A DNA stretch of 64,000 nucleotides from DSXF01 sp964387495. GTDB lineage: Bacteria > Chloroflexota > Anaerolineae > Anaerolineales > Villigracilaceae. The position numbers and the translations under genes were made by a program. The stretch covers positions 6,635 to 70,634 of the forward strand of contig CAYLXB010000012.1 in the NCBI GenBank assembly GCA_964387495.1, given 5' to 3'. The notes beneath the pieces were generated by a model. That model was not told where the DNA came from. It made no database searches and worked only from the letters and a program-made list of their open reading frames with translations. Of the stretch, positions 25,626 through 32,596 are shown in pieces (within the stretch, counting starts at the first letter, position 1; every line of letters begins with the position of its first letter).

Positions 25626-25919
25626 TCATTCCTTTCCTGCTGCTGGCTGTAAATTATGCGCCGCCTCCCGCATCCAGCCCAGCACCTGCTCCTTCGACGG
25701 CATCCACAGATTGTAGACCAGTTTCTCGTCGATCACCAGCCCGGGGGCGATCAGCACTTGCGTATACTGGTAGATTTCCGGCTCGGTTTTGAGTTCCTGG
25801 ATTTCGACATCCAGGCCGGGATATTCGGCCTGTAACAAGGTTTCGGCCACCGTTACCAGGCGCCTCAAGGTATAGCGCTGGCGCGATTTTGTGCCCAGGA
25901 TTTTGACTTGGATTTTCAT
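25626..25919 (-). CDS. Thioredoxin-fold small protein without CxxC
   Basis: A 97-residue protein that follows the MTH895/TM0996 small-thioredoxin pattern: MKIQVKILG strand, a long helix, then the cis-Pro region APGLVIDEKLVYN. The active-site Cys pair expected after the first strand is missing (GTKSRQRYT). It is therefore likely to bind a partner or a ligand, not to exchange disulfides. It lies four bases after the thioredoxin-VKOR fusion gene on the same strand. The neighbour at 27441 is the same fold with its Cys pair intact. Confidence 0.6.
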   Translation of the reverse strand: MKIQVKILGTKSRQRYTLRRLVTVAETLLQAEYPGLDVEIQELKTEPEIYQYTQVLIAPGLVIDEKLVYNLWMPSKEQVLGWMREAAHNLQPAAGKE

Positions 25920-25923
25920 GGTC

Positions 25924-27441
25924 TTATTTCATCCGATCTGAAAGTGGTATTCTTGTCGCTTTCCATTGCGGCCATGCAGCCTTGGCCTGGGGCAGACTCA
26001 ACAGCAGCAGGAGCGTCATGATCCCCGCCGAGGCCAGGCACCACAGGCAGACGGCGCGGATGACATGGATTTCCAGGTAAGTCAGGTAGATCGAGAAGGT
26101 CACGCCGAAGCCGGCCAGGCCGAATGTGCTGGCAATCGCCGGTTTGCGCAGGCGCGGGATGAAACGCCGCACCAGCCAGGCCGCCAGCATGGCTGCATAG
26201 CCCGCCACCCCCAGGACACCTACCGGCAGGACTCCGAACAGCCTGGCGTAGGGACTGCTCTGCACTGCATTGCAGTCACCCACCGGGCCGCACACGGCAG
26301 CGACGGACTGCGTCTCTACGTAGGCCAGGTAAGCTGCCACGCCCATCCCGGCCAGGATCAACCCCAGGCTTGGCCATTCTGTCCAGGAACCGGCCGGCCA
26401 GGGAATTGTCAGGGGGAACGCAATCTGACTGAAAACCAGAACCAGCACCATCACCATCACGGCCAGAACCGTGTTTGCCAATGGGAAACCATTTGGGCGT
26501 AGCGGGGCTTCCTGTATCGGGACCTGCGTCTTCGCAGGCTGGACGGCGATGGGCGCGGCACCTGGGCGCGGCGGCAGTTCAGGATAAGCCGCGCCGCCTT
26601 GTGCCAGGTATTCGTCCACCAGGGCCGGGAGTCCGGCGGCTATTTCCTGGTCGATCAGGATGTGTTCGCCGAGGATGACCAGCGGCAGGGCCACCTGCTC
26701 TTCGGAGACGCCATACCCGGCGGCCACCTGGTGGAGATAGTCCACATCCTGGGCTGTGATCACATCCACCGTGCGAAATTCCAGCTGCCCGGCATGGGTT
26801 TCCTGCAGGGGCGCGATGGCCTGGCGCAGGGTCAGCTCACAGGTGCTGCAATCCAGGGTGGAGAATACAAGTATATGCACCACCGCAACAGCCGGATGGG
26901 CGGCCGGTTCGGCCAGCGAAGAGAATCCCTCCAATTCGGGGATGACCGGCAGGGGCACGCCGCCTGCATCCAGGGAGGCCTTGATCAACCCCGGCAGTTC
27001 CTCCGGGATTTGCTCCGAACCCACCAGCACATGATCGCCGAGGATCAGGAACGGCACGCCGGTGTGTTCGACCCCCAGCCGGTCTCCCAGGGTGTACAGC
27101 AGGTCGACATCCGCGCGGCTGATGATTTCCACCTGCAGTAGATCGAAGGCCGGGCCGTATTCTGCCTGCAGGGGCGGCAGGATCTCGTGGCGCACATACG
27201 TGCAATGCCCGCAGCCTTCCATCCAGAACATGACCGCATGCACGATGCCGTCTGGTACTGGTGTGGAGGGGCCGGATGAAGTAGATGAAACATCCTCTCC
27301 GCACAGGTGGCAGACCTTGTGGGTGGGGGAGGGCTGCGGTGTCGCCGCGGAGGCGGGTGCCGCCTGGGCTGGAAAAAGCGTCCTGCTGAGCACCAGCAGG
27401 CCCAGGGCGGACAGGCAGCACAGGAGCAGCACCCTGCGCAT
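25924..27441 (-). CDS. Membrane oxidoreductase: two thioredoxin domains fused to VKOR
   Basis: A 505-residue protein. An N-terminal hydrophobic segment (about 4-26) precedes a CHLC pair (44-47). Then come two thioredoxin/glutaredoxin-like domains with CGHC (77-80) and CSTC (198-201), each followed by a cis-Pro-like VPFLILG or LPLVILG strand. A membrane domain of the vitamin K epoxide reductase family follows (about 320-485), with loop cysteines CGPVGDC (384-390) and the quinone-side CLWC (465-468). VKOR passes electrons from thiols to quinones, so this protein should make disulfides outside the cytoplasm. Two tandem thioredoxin domains ahead of VKOR are unusual. Its ATG overlaps the upstream stop by one base. 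Confidence 0.88.
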   Translation of the reverse strand: MRRVLLLCCLSALGLLVLSRTLFPAQAAPASAATPQPSPTHKVCHLCGEDVSSTSSGPSTPVPDGIVHAVMFWMEGCGHCTYVRHEILPPLQAEYGPAFDLLQVEIISRADVDLLYTLGDRLGVEHTGVPFLILGDHVLVGSEQIPEELPGLIKASLDAGGVPLPVIPELEGFSSLAEPAAHPAVAVVHILVFSTLDCSTCELTLRQAIAPLQETHAGQLEFRTVDVITAQDVDYLHQVAAGYGVSEEQVALPLVILGEHILIDQEIAAGLPALVDEYLAQGGAAYPELPPRPGAAPIAVQPAKTQVPIQEAPLRPNGFPLANTVLAVMVMVLVLVFSQIAFPLTIPWPAGSWTEWPSLGLILAGMGVAAYLAYVETQSVAAVCGPVGDCNAVQSSPYARLFGVLPVGVLGVAGYAAMLAAWLVRRFIPRLRKPAIASTFGLAGFGVTFSIYLTYLEIHVIRAVCLWCLASAGIMTLLLLLSLPQAKAAWPQWKATRIPLSDRMK

Positions 27442-27692
27442 TATTCTTCCATCAGTGCGTCGGTCAGGAAGGTGGTCACCTCGGCCTCGCTGGGCACCCG
27501 CCCGGCGCAGACCACTTTTTCGTTGATGACCAACCCGGGGGTTGCCAGGATCTTATATTTCATGATCTCAGCATAGTCGGTCACTTTCTCGACCCTTGCC
27601 TCGATGCTCAAGGTTTTGATGGCTTTGGCGGCTATGGCGGCCAGGTTCTGGCAGTTTTGACAGCCGGGGCCAAGAACTTTGATGGTTAGCAT
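27441..27692 (-). CDS. Small thioredoxin (MTH895/TM0996 type)
   Basis: An 83-residue redox protein with active site GPGCQNCQN near residue 8-16 and the cis-Pro loop ATPGLVINEKVV near residue 50. Members of this compact family reduce or relay electrons and often sit beside arsenic or metal resistance genes. Its start lies 79 bases after the AhpD-like gene and its stop shares one base with the VKOR fusion (TAATG). It is the likely cytoplasmic thiol partner for the neighbouring redox proteins, an inference from position. Confidence 0.82.
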   Translation of the reverse strand: MLTIKVLGPGCQNCQNLAAIAAKAIKTLSIEARVEKVTDYAEIMKYKILATPGLVINEKVVCAGRVPSEAEVTTFLTDALMEE

Positions 27693-27771
27693 AAAACGAC
27701 TCCTTTTCTTTGCTTTGTGTAAACTAAATCTTGGGCTTTATCCCTTGCTCAAATCAAAAAATGATGAGAGG

Positions 27772-28131
27772 TCAGGACTGTTTTTCTTCTCCAGGCAAAA
27801 ACTGTTCCATAGCCTCCAGGGCATGCGCAGCATAAATCGAGCCCGGGCCTCCGCCCATCAGGATGCCCACGCCGATTGTTTCCATTAATTCCTGGCGGCT
27901 GGCACCTGCCGCGACGGCGTCATGAACATGATAGGCGATACAGCCCTCGCAGCCGGCGACAATGCCGATCGCCAACGCCATCAGTTCTTTGACTTTGCTG
28001 CTGAGCGCACCCTCCTCAACGGCTTTTTTATGCAGGCGGGCAAAACCAGTCATCGGACCTGGAATTTCGCTCCCAAGCTGGGCAAGGCGCTCTTCGAGGG
28101 ATTTGTACATTTCAAAGTAATCGGTTTTCAT
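27772..28131 (-). CDS. AhpD/carboxymuconolactone decarboxylase-family protein
   Basis: A 119-residue all-helical protein with the redox motif CEGCIAYHVHDA near residues 60-71, the CxxCxxxH arrangement of AhpD-type alkylhydroperoxidases, followed by GASRQELMETIGVGILMGGGP. AhpD proteins reduce peroxiredoxins or detoxify peroxides using this Cys pair. The gene overlaps osmC-like by four bases at its start. Together these suggest thiol-based peroxide or electrophile handling in the cluster. A decarboxylase role is unlikely given the CxxC. Confidence 0.83.
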   Translation of the reverse strand: MKTDYFEMYKSLEERLAQLGSEIPGPMTGFARLHKKAVEEGALSSKVKELMALAIGIVAGCEGCIAYHVHDAVAAGASRQELMETIGVGILMGGGPGSIYAAHALEAMEQFLPGEEKQS

Positions 28132-28595
28132 CGTCCGTCCTTTACGGTGACCACCTCGATCTGTGGTTCAATGACGATCTCGGACTTCACCGAGTTGGCA
28201 ACTAGGCTATATTTTTGGGCGGATTGCAGGGCACGTTTGGCACGCCTTTCGACATCTTTGGGTTCTTCGTCCCCCGCAGCGATCCGAATGACCGGCCAGA
28301 AGCGTAGGTGGGTAAAGATCTCAGTGCGGTCCAGTTCGATCAGTTTGGTACCCTCGGCCCGGCAATCGTAAGAGAGCAGGTTGAGTTTGAAACGTTCTGT
28401 TGCCCAGATGAACATCATCATGATGCAGGTATTGGCCGCAGCTACAAAAGCATCCTCCGGGGTCAGCACGCCGGGATGCCCCTGCGCATCGGGCGGCGCA
28501 GAGAAGTCCATCTCCGGGCCGTTGCCCATGACGATGTGCCCCCAATGTTCCCCTTTCCAGGTGACGGTGGTGGTATAGGCGGCGGTGCGGCTCAT
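28128..28595 (-). CDS. OsmC/Ohr-family protein
   Basis: A 155-residue protein of the OsmC superfamily, seen from the N-terminal strand YTTTVTWKGEHWGHI, a central helix AANTCIMMMFIWATERFKL near residue 52 and the following LLSYDCRAEGTKLIE. OsmC and Ohr reduce organic hydroperoxides with two Cys; here Cys residues are at about positions 57 and 79, matching the family spacing roughly. The substrate is not known. It overlaps both its neighbours by four bases, so it is translated as part of the cluster. Confidence 0.8.
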   Translation of the reverse strand: MSRTAAYTTTVTWKGEHWGHIVMGNGPEMDFSAPPDAQGHPGVLTPEDAFVAAANTCIMMMFIWATERFKLNLLSYDCRAEGTKLIELDRTEIFTHLRFWPVIRIAAGDEEPKDVERRAKRALQSAQKYSLVANSVKSEIVIEPQIEVVTVKDGR

Positions 28596-29323
28596 TTGAC
28601 GGCTCCTTGCTGTTCACAAAAGGCCGCATATTCCCGCGCCAGCGCGGCTGCATAGGCCTCGTCTTCGCCGGGCGGGAGCGGGTTATAGACCTTCACGGTT
28701 TCCAGTAGCTCCCGGGTCGTACTCTCTGAAGCGGGTTTGCCCGCCTCGCGTAGCTGCTGGAAGATGAGCGGGAGCGCAATCATGGTGACCGTCTGTCCGT
28801 TGACGACGATGTCTTGCACCGGGATCCCGGAGCCGCAGGAGCAGGTTGCCTGCACCGGTTCCGGCACCTCGATCGAAATGAGTTTTTCCACGGCTCCTTT
28901 TGTGCGGTTCCAGTGTTTTTTTAGCAATTCGTCCACCAGTTCCGCAACTTGCCCGGCTGTGGCCGCCACCGCCTGCCGACCGGCCTCATTCAGGCGGCGT
29001 TTGCCTTCCGGTTTGCCCAGGCCGCGTTCAGCAACCAGTTCTGTGACCACGATGCTGGCCGCGGGTTTGCCGGAGTACATTTCCGTGCCGCGCGCCGCAC
29101 AGCGTTTGTCACAGCCGTCAATGGCGATGGTCGGGTAAAAGCGGGCAAAGGCCCGGTCCCCCTCGCCGCCGGCCAGGAACAGAGGCAGGCAGATGGTGAC
29201 CGTGTCCGCCGGGCGCAACTGTTCAAGGACTTTGAGAGCCGCCAGGCGGGTGACTGTTCCTTCCGGGAGTTCCTCCCCGGAACAGGTGACGATGCCGACT
29301 TTTTTCTTGGGCAGCTCAGGCAT
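28592..29323 (-). CDS. DGC-type putative zinc-binding protein, long form
   Basis: A 243-residue protein with two parts. The first 135 residues resemble the DGC family: VGIVTCSGEELPEGTVTRLAA, then TIAIDGCDKRCAARGTEMY with the DGC triplet. The rest carries a CSCGSG motif near residue 160 and a helical tail ending near a single Cys. Conserved Cys in TCSG, DGCDKRC and CSCG suggest a metal or metalloid site. Family members are labelled putative zinc-binding with no known reaction. ATG at 29323 has CAGGAGGCC ahead. It overlaps the short DGC gene by eight bases. Confidence 0.75.
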   Translation of the reverse strand: MPELPKKKVGIVTCSGEELPEGTVTRLAALKVLEQLRPADTVTICLPLFLAGGEGDRAFARFYPTIAIDGCDKRCAARGTEMYSGKPAASIVVTELVAERGLGKPEGKRRLNEAGRQAVAATAGQVAELVDELLKKHWNRTKGAVEKLISIEVPEPVQATCSCGSGIPVQDIVVNGQTVTMIALPLIFQQLREAGKPASESTTRELLETVKVYNPLPPGEDEAYAAALAREYAAFCEQQGAVK

Positions 29324-29735
29324 TCTGGCCTCCTGGTTTTTCATTGGTCAGGTCATCCACCACGACTGCCACCTCTTCCGCCAGCAGGCGCGCCAGCTTC
29401 TGCCCGGCTTCATTGAGCTCGGCAATGCCCTGCGGCTTGAGATCCTTGTGGCAGCGGTAGGCATCCAGCACCGCAAATTCCCGGGCGATCGTGCCGCCGT
29501 TCTGCTGCACCATCTTGGCAGCGCAGGCCAGTTTGCAGCCGTCGATGGTCACGGCCGGGCATTCCGCCGTGACAGCCCGGTATTCTTCATCCCCCAGCAC
29601 CAGCAGGGCCAGTGGCACCAGCTGCGTCTGCCCGGGACGCAGTTCCTCGGTTACATCGTAAGCGGCTTCGCGGCTGACGGTGCCGTAGGGCTTGCCAATC
29701 CCACTGCAGGGTACAATAATAACTTTTTTGGTCAT
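29316..29735 (-). CDS. DGC-type putative zinc-binding protein, short form
   Basis: A 139-residue DGC-family protein: VIIVPCSGIGKPYGTVSREAA at the start (Cys near residue 10) and AVTIDGCKLACAAKMVQ near residue 70, with a further Cys in AYRCHKDL. It is a paralogue of the first half of its downstream neighbour, which adds a CSCG domain. The start ATG at 29735 overlaps the lipoyl-protein stop by four bases (ATGA), giving tight coupling. A frame running upstream to 29822 overlaps that gene and is not used. Function of the family is unknown. Confidence 0.75.
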   Translation of the reverse strand: MTKKVIIVPCSGIGKPYGTVSREAAYDVTEELRPGQTQLVPLALLVLGDEEYRAVTAECPAVTIDGCKLACAAKMVQQNGGTIAREFAVLDAYRCHKDLKPQGIAELNEAGQKLARLLAEEVAVVVDDLTNEKPGGQNA

Positions 29736-30181
29736 GTTTTTTTTGCTTCCTCTTCCGCCTGGCTCTTCATTACCTTGAAATAAGCCTGCGGGTCGAGCAG
29801 TTTGGCTCGCTCTGTCTCCCACCCGGTGGCTTCCAGCACAGCCAGCCAGCCAGCGCCATATGGGTCCTGGTTGATGGTTTCCGGTGCATCGTTCATCGCC
29901 GGGTTGACCTCCAGGATTTTTCCACTTACAGGCGATGTGTAAGTGATATCCACCTTGATGGTCTCGATCACTGCGGCTTCATCCCCCACAGCCAGGGCTG
30001 TTCCGGCTGGTTTGACCTCTGCAAAGGCCACATCGCCGCTGCGCTGCTGGACAAAGTCAGACAACCCGATGCGTACACGCCCGTTTTCCTCTTTTGCCCA
30101 AATACCCTCTTGGTTATAAAACCGGTCTGTAGCAACCTTGAAGGTGAATTTATCTACCGTGGTTTCCAGGAACTCAGACAT
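29732..30181 (-). CDS. Stand-alone lipoyl H-protein homologue (GcvH-like)
   Basis: A 149-residue protein of the glycine cleavage H family. The lipoylation hairpin is VIETIKVDITYTSPVSG with the target lysine at residue 76; AMNDAPETINQDPYGAGWLAV matches the C-terminal GcvH signature. No P-, T- or L-protein gene is nearby, so it is unlikely to serve glycine cleavage. H-protein homologues are known to act as lipoate carriers in sulfur oxidation and other thiol chemistry. Here it sits between a radical SAM gene and two DGC genes, so a dithiol carrier role in that pathway is inferred. Confidence 0.82.
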   Translation of the reverse strand: MSEFLETTVDKFTFKVATDRFYNQEGIWAKEENGRVRIGLSDFVQQRSGDVAFAEVKPAGTALAVGDEAAVIETIKVDITYTSPVSGKILEVNPAMNDAPETINQDPYGAGWLAVLEATGWETERAKLLDPQAYFKVMKSQAEEEAKKT

Positions 30182-30213
30182 AGTCTACTCCTTTGTAATA
30201 TTCCCGTGCCGTT

Positions 30214-31461
30214 CTATGGACACTGGATGACGCCCTGCGCCCACAGGCAGCCGCCGCAAGTCGGGAAAGTATTGCCAAAGCAATCCTCTGCATTGGTCTC
30301 CAGCATGTCACAGCCGCCGCACAGCGTGCAGGCAGGGAAATCGAAGGATTGCACCCGCTGGCGGAAGGCCTGGTATTCGGGATCCATCCACAGTTCCAGC
30401 AGGCTTCGTTCGGACAGGCTCCCCACTTTGTAGCGGCGGATGGAACGTTTCTGCCGGTTCAGATAGGTCTCGTAATCATGCATCAATCCCAGGCACGGGC
30501 TGACTGTCCCATCCCAGCCCACAACGACCGCACCGCGCTCCACAAAAGGACAGCGCCCGTTGGATGCTCCCTGGATGTCGCCGTTGATGCTGACGTTGCG
30601 CCGGTCACGCAGGCTGCGGTAGAGCGCCTCGTGGGTATCGTCGTTCCAGTCCATACGCGGCAGGTTCAGGTGCGGGGCCCACTGCGTGGGCGTGGAATTG
30701 GTGCCGTCCAGGATGCGCGTGTAGAGCATTTCGGCGCACATCTCGCTGGTGTAGGGTAAGACATTGGTGACAATGTATTGCGAGATGCCCAGTTTGACGC
30801 TCTGTTGCAGCAGGGCGGGCAGGTCGGCAATGTTGCGGCGCATGGCCACGAAGGAAATCCCAAGTTCGGGCTTGCGCTGGGTCTGGTGCCGCATGTAGGC
30901 GATGCGGATGATGTTTTCCATGACCTTGGGCAGCAGCGCCCCAGGGCGCACATCGGCATAATTTTCGGCCGTCGCGCCGTCCACAGAGATCCAGAGCACA
31001 TCCAGTCCAGAGGCAACCAGCTCGCGCGACATCTCCTCTGTCAATAAAAGACCGTTGCTGATCAGTTCCACCGAGGCAGCCGCGGCTTTTGCCTGGCGTA
31101 CCATCCCGATGATGTTTGGGTGGAACAGCGGCTCGCCGAATCCGCCGAAGAAGATCGTCACAGGATTGGGCAGTTCACGCAGGTTCTGCATCAGGTGTCC
31201 AAAGGTCTCGCCGCTCATATCACCCTGCGGTTCATCCCAGGCATTCCGGATGCAGGTGCGGCAGGCCAGGTTGCAGCGGCTGGTCGGCTCGATGTAGACC
31301 TTTGCCAGGTGGTTGGCAGAGCGCCGGATGCGCAGCCCGTTTTGCTCCAGGTCGACCTGGATCTCGGCGCCGGCTTGCAGCCCGTAACAGGAAATCAATT
31401 CGGCAGGCAGCACCAGCCTGCCCTGGTCATCCATGCTGAGTGGCAGGGTTTTTGGTGTCAT
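30214..31461 (-). CDS. AbrB-like domain fused to radical SAM/SPASM protein
   Basis: A 415-residue protein. Residues about 8-50 form a SpoVT/AbrB-like swapped-hairpin domain (MDDQGRLVLPAELISCYGL). The radical SAM cluster motif CNLACRTC is near residue 64-71 and is followed by GGFGEPLFHP and ELISNGLLLT. The C-terminal SPASM-like region is Cys-rich: CPFVERGAVVVGWDG with CLGL, then CTLCGGCDMLE, EDCFGNTFPTCGGCLWAQG. From memory this C-terminus resembles radical SAM proteins proposed as maturases for tungsten oxidoreductases, but no such oxidoreductase gene is here. Its ATG overlaps the arsR stop (ATGA), so the two are coupled. Confidence 0.78.
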   Translation of the reverse strand: MTPKTLPLSMDDQGRLVLPAELISCYGLQAGAEIQVDLEQNGLRIRRSANHLAKVYIEPTSRCNLACRTCIRNAWDEPQGDMSGETFGHLMQNLRELPNPVTIFFGGFGEPLFHPNIIGMVRQAKAAAASVELISNGLLLTEEMSRELVASGLDVLWISVDGATAENYADVRPGALLPKVMENIIRIAYMRHQTQRKPELGISFVAMRRNIADLPALLQQSVKLGISQYIVTNVLPYTSEMCAEMLYTRILDGTNSTPTQWAPHLNLPRMDWNDDTHEALYRSLRDRRNVSINGDIQGASNGRCPFVERGAVVVGWDGTVSPCLGLMHDYETYLNRQKRSIRRYKVGSLSERSLLELWMDPEYQAFRQRVQSFDFPACTLCGGCDMLETNAEDCFGNTFPTCGGCLWAQGVIQCP

Positions 31462-31841
31462 GGTTTTTTTGTCTCTTTGAGAGGGCTTTTGGCGGCTTCG
31501 GGGTTGCAGTGCGGGCAGGGGCAGGCTTTTACGGGCTTCACCGGCTGGCGTTCGCGGCCGGATAACCGGATGGCCGTGTCGATCAGGACGTAGATTTCGG
31601 GCCGGGTGACGCGGTAGTAGATATTCCAACCATCCCGGCGGTCCTCCACCAGGTTGGCTTCCCGCAAGATCATCAGGTGCTGGGAAATATACGCCTGGCG
31701 GTGGCCGAGGTGTGCTTCCAGGTGGCAGACACACTGCTCGCCCTCCCGCAGGGCGTCCAGGATGGCCAGCCGGGCTGGGTTGGTCAGGACCTTGAACAGG
31801 TCGGTCTCAGACTGGAAGGTGGGATCGCGTTTTGTAATCAT
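31458..31841 (-). CDS. ArsR-family metalloid-type repressor
   Basis: A 127-residue winged-helix regulator: VLTNPARLAILDALREGEQCVCHLEAHLG with CVC in the sensing helix (about residue 37-39), recognition helix QAYISQHLMILREANLV, and a Cys-rich tail ACPCPHCNP near residue 107. The CVC pattern is the classic arsenite/antimonite or thiophilic-metal site of ArsR; the extra CPCPHC could form a second site. The start is read at ATG 31841; a TTG two codons earlier is possible. The start codon lies within a long palindrome, so autoregulation is very likely. Confidence 0.88.
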   Translation of the reverse strand: MITKRDPTFQSETDLFKVLTNPARLAILDALREGEQCVCHLEAHLGHRQAYISQHLMILREANLVEDRRDGWNIYYRVTRPEIYVLIDTAIRLSGRERQPVKPVKACPCPHCNPEAAKSPLKETKKP

Positions 31842-31863
31842 ATTCAATCGTCCGAATATGATT
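31836..31863 (-). promoter_or_regulatory. 28-bp ArsR operator palindrome
   Basis: Perfect 10-bp arms AATCATATTC and GAATATGATT are separated by eight bases. The palindrome overlaps the -10 box at one end and the arsR start codon at the other, the expected place for an autorepressor. Size and AT-rich arms match ArsR/SmtB operators. Confidence 0.75.
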
Positions 31864-31889
31864 TTATGCAGTATGCAGGCTGCTGTCAG
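31861..31889 (-). promoter_or_regulatory. Promoter of the arsR-radical SAM operon
   Basis: CTGACA (31884-31889), a 17-base spacer and TAAAAT (31861-31866) on the minus strand give a near-consensus promoter whose start would fall within the operator. Confidence 0.7.
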
Positions 31890-32063
31890 GTGTGGTTTGT
31901 CACCCGCCCTTCATGCTTTTGTCATATCTCCGAATCTCAACGGTAGTGGAATTTTGGATTGAAGACCCCGGAAGATATTCCGTATTTTGGGCGTCTATTG
32001 GTACTTGCCCGCGCCCTTCATCGAAACATTCAGGGCAGTGCAGTCAGGATAATAATGGCAGAG

Positions 32064-32483
32064 CTAAAAACCCTGTTCTGCCAGCCAGTCCGTGACCTTG
32101 GATGCGATCTGGTCGCGCACCTGGCGGAATTTCTCCAACTGTTCGGCTTCCGTCGCCTGCGCCTCGGCGGGGTCGTCGAAGGGCCAATGCAGGCGCACGC
32201 TGACGCCAGGGAAGATGGGGCAGTTCTTCTCGGCGTTGGCGCAGACGGTGATGAGGTAGCCAAAGTGTTCTCCCAGGAACTGCGACAGAGGCTTGGACTT
32301 ATGGGCGCTCATATCGAAGCCGGCTTCCTCCATCACCCTGATGGTAAGCGGGTGCAGGCCTTTTGGTTCCAGCCCGCCGCTGAAAACATCGAAGTGCTCG
32401 CCGCCATACCGGCGCAGGAAGGCTTCGGCCATCTGGCTGCGGGCGGAATTACCGGTGCATAAAAACAGGACTCTTGCTTTCAT
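32064..32483 (-). CDS. arsC: Arsenate reductase, low-molecular-weight phosphatase type
   Basis: A 139-residue enzyme reducing arsenate to arsenite with thioredoxin as partner. The P-loop is CTGNSARSQ (Cys9, Arg15), and the resolving pair is in VCANAEKNC (Cys81, Cys88), with the Asp-Pro of FDDPAEA near residue 104. This Cys triad separates ArsC from true tyrosine phosphatases. The gene lies 75 bases after a four-copy Pho-box array and is followed after about 220 bases by arsR with its own promoter. Small thioredoxins further along the cluster could supply electrons. Confidence 0.92.
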   Translation of the reverse strand: MKARVLFLCTGNSARSQMAEAFLRRYGGEHFDVFSGGLEPKGLHPLTIRVMEEAGFDMSAHKSKPLSQFLGEHFGYLITVCANAEKNCPIFPGVSVRLHWPFDDPAEAQATEAEQLEKFRQVRDQIASKVTDWLAEQGF

Positions 32484-32499
32484 TTTTCATTTCTCCAGT

Positions 32500-32574
32500 T
32501 TACTTCGAAGGACGTCCCTGCACGGCAAAGACCACAAACAGGCTGATGGTGATGAATACCAAAAATATGGTCAT
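32500..32574 (-). CDS. 24-residue membrane peptide upstream of arsC
   Basis: A tiny frame from ATG 32574 to TAA 32500 encodes 24 residues, of which the first 18 are almost all hydrophobic (Ile, Leu, Phe, Val, Thr) followed by QGRPSK. The site GAAAGGATTGAT lies at proper distance ahead of the ATG. It lies between the Pho-box promoter and arsC, 16 bases before arsC. One-helix mini-proteins often stabilise membrane complexes (KdpF is an example), but nothing here shows a partner. It may also be a leader peptide. Its reality depends on the ribosome site and position. Confidence 0.45.
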   Translation of the reverse strand: MTIFLVFITISLFVVFAVQGRPSK

Positions 32575-32596
32575 ATCAATCCTTTCGATATGACTC

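Noticed and set aside
31890..32063. Coding frame between arsR and arsC
   Set aside because: Only a short frame without ribosome site or motif; the stretch holds the arsR promoter and otherwise nothing I can support.
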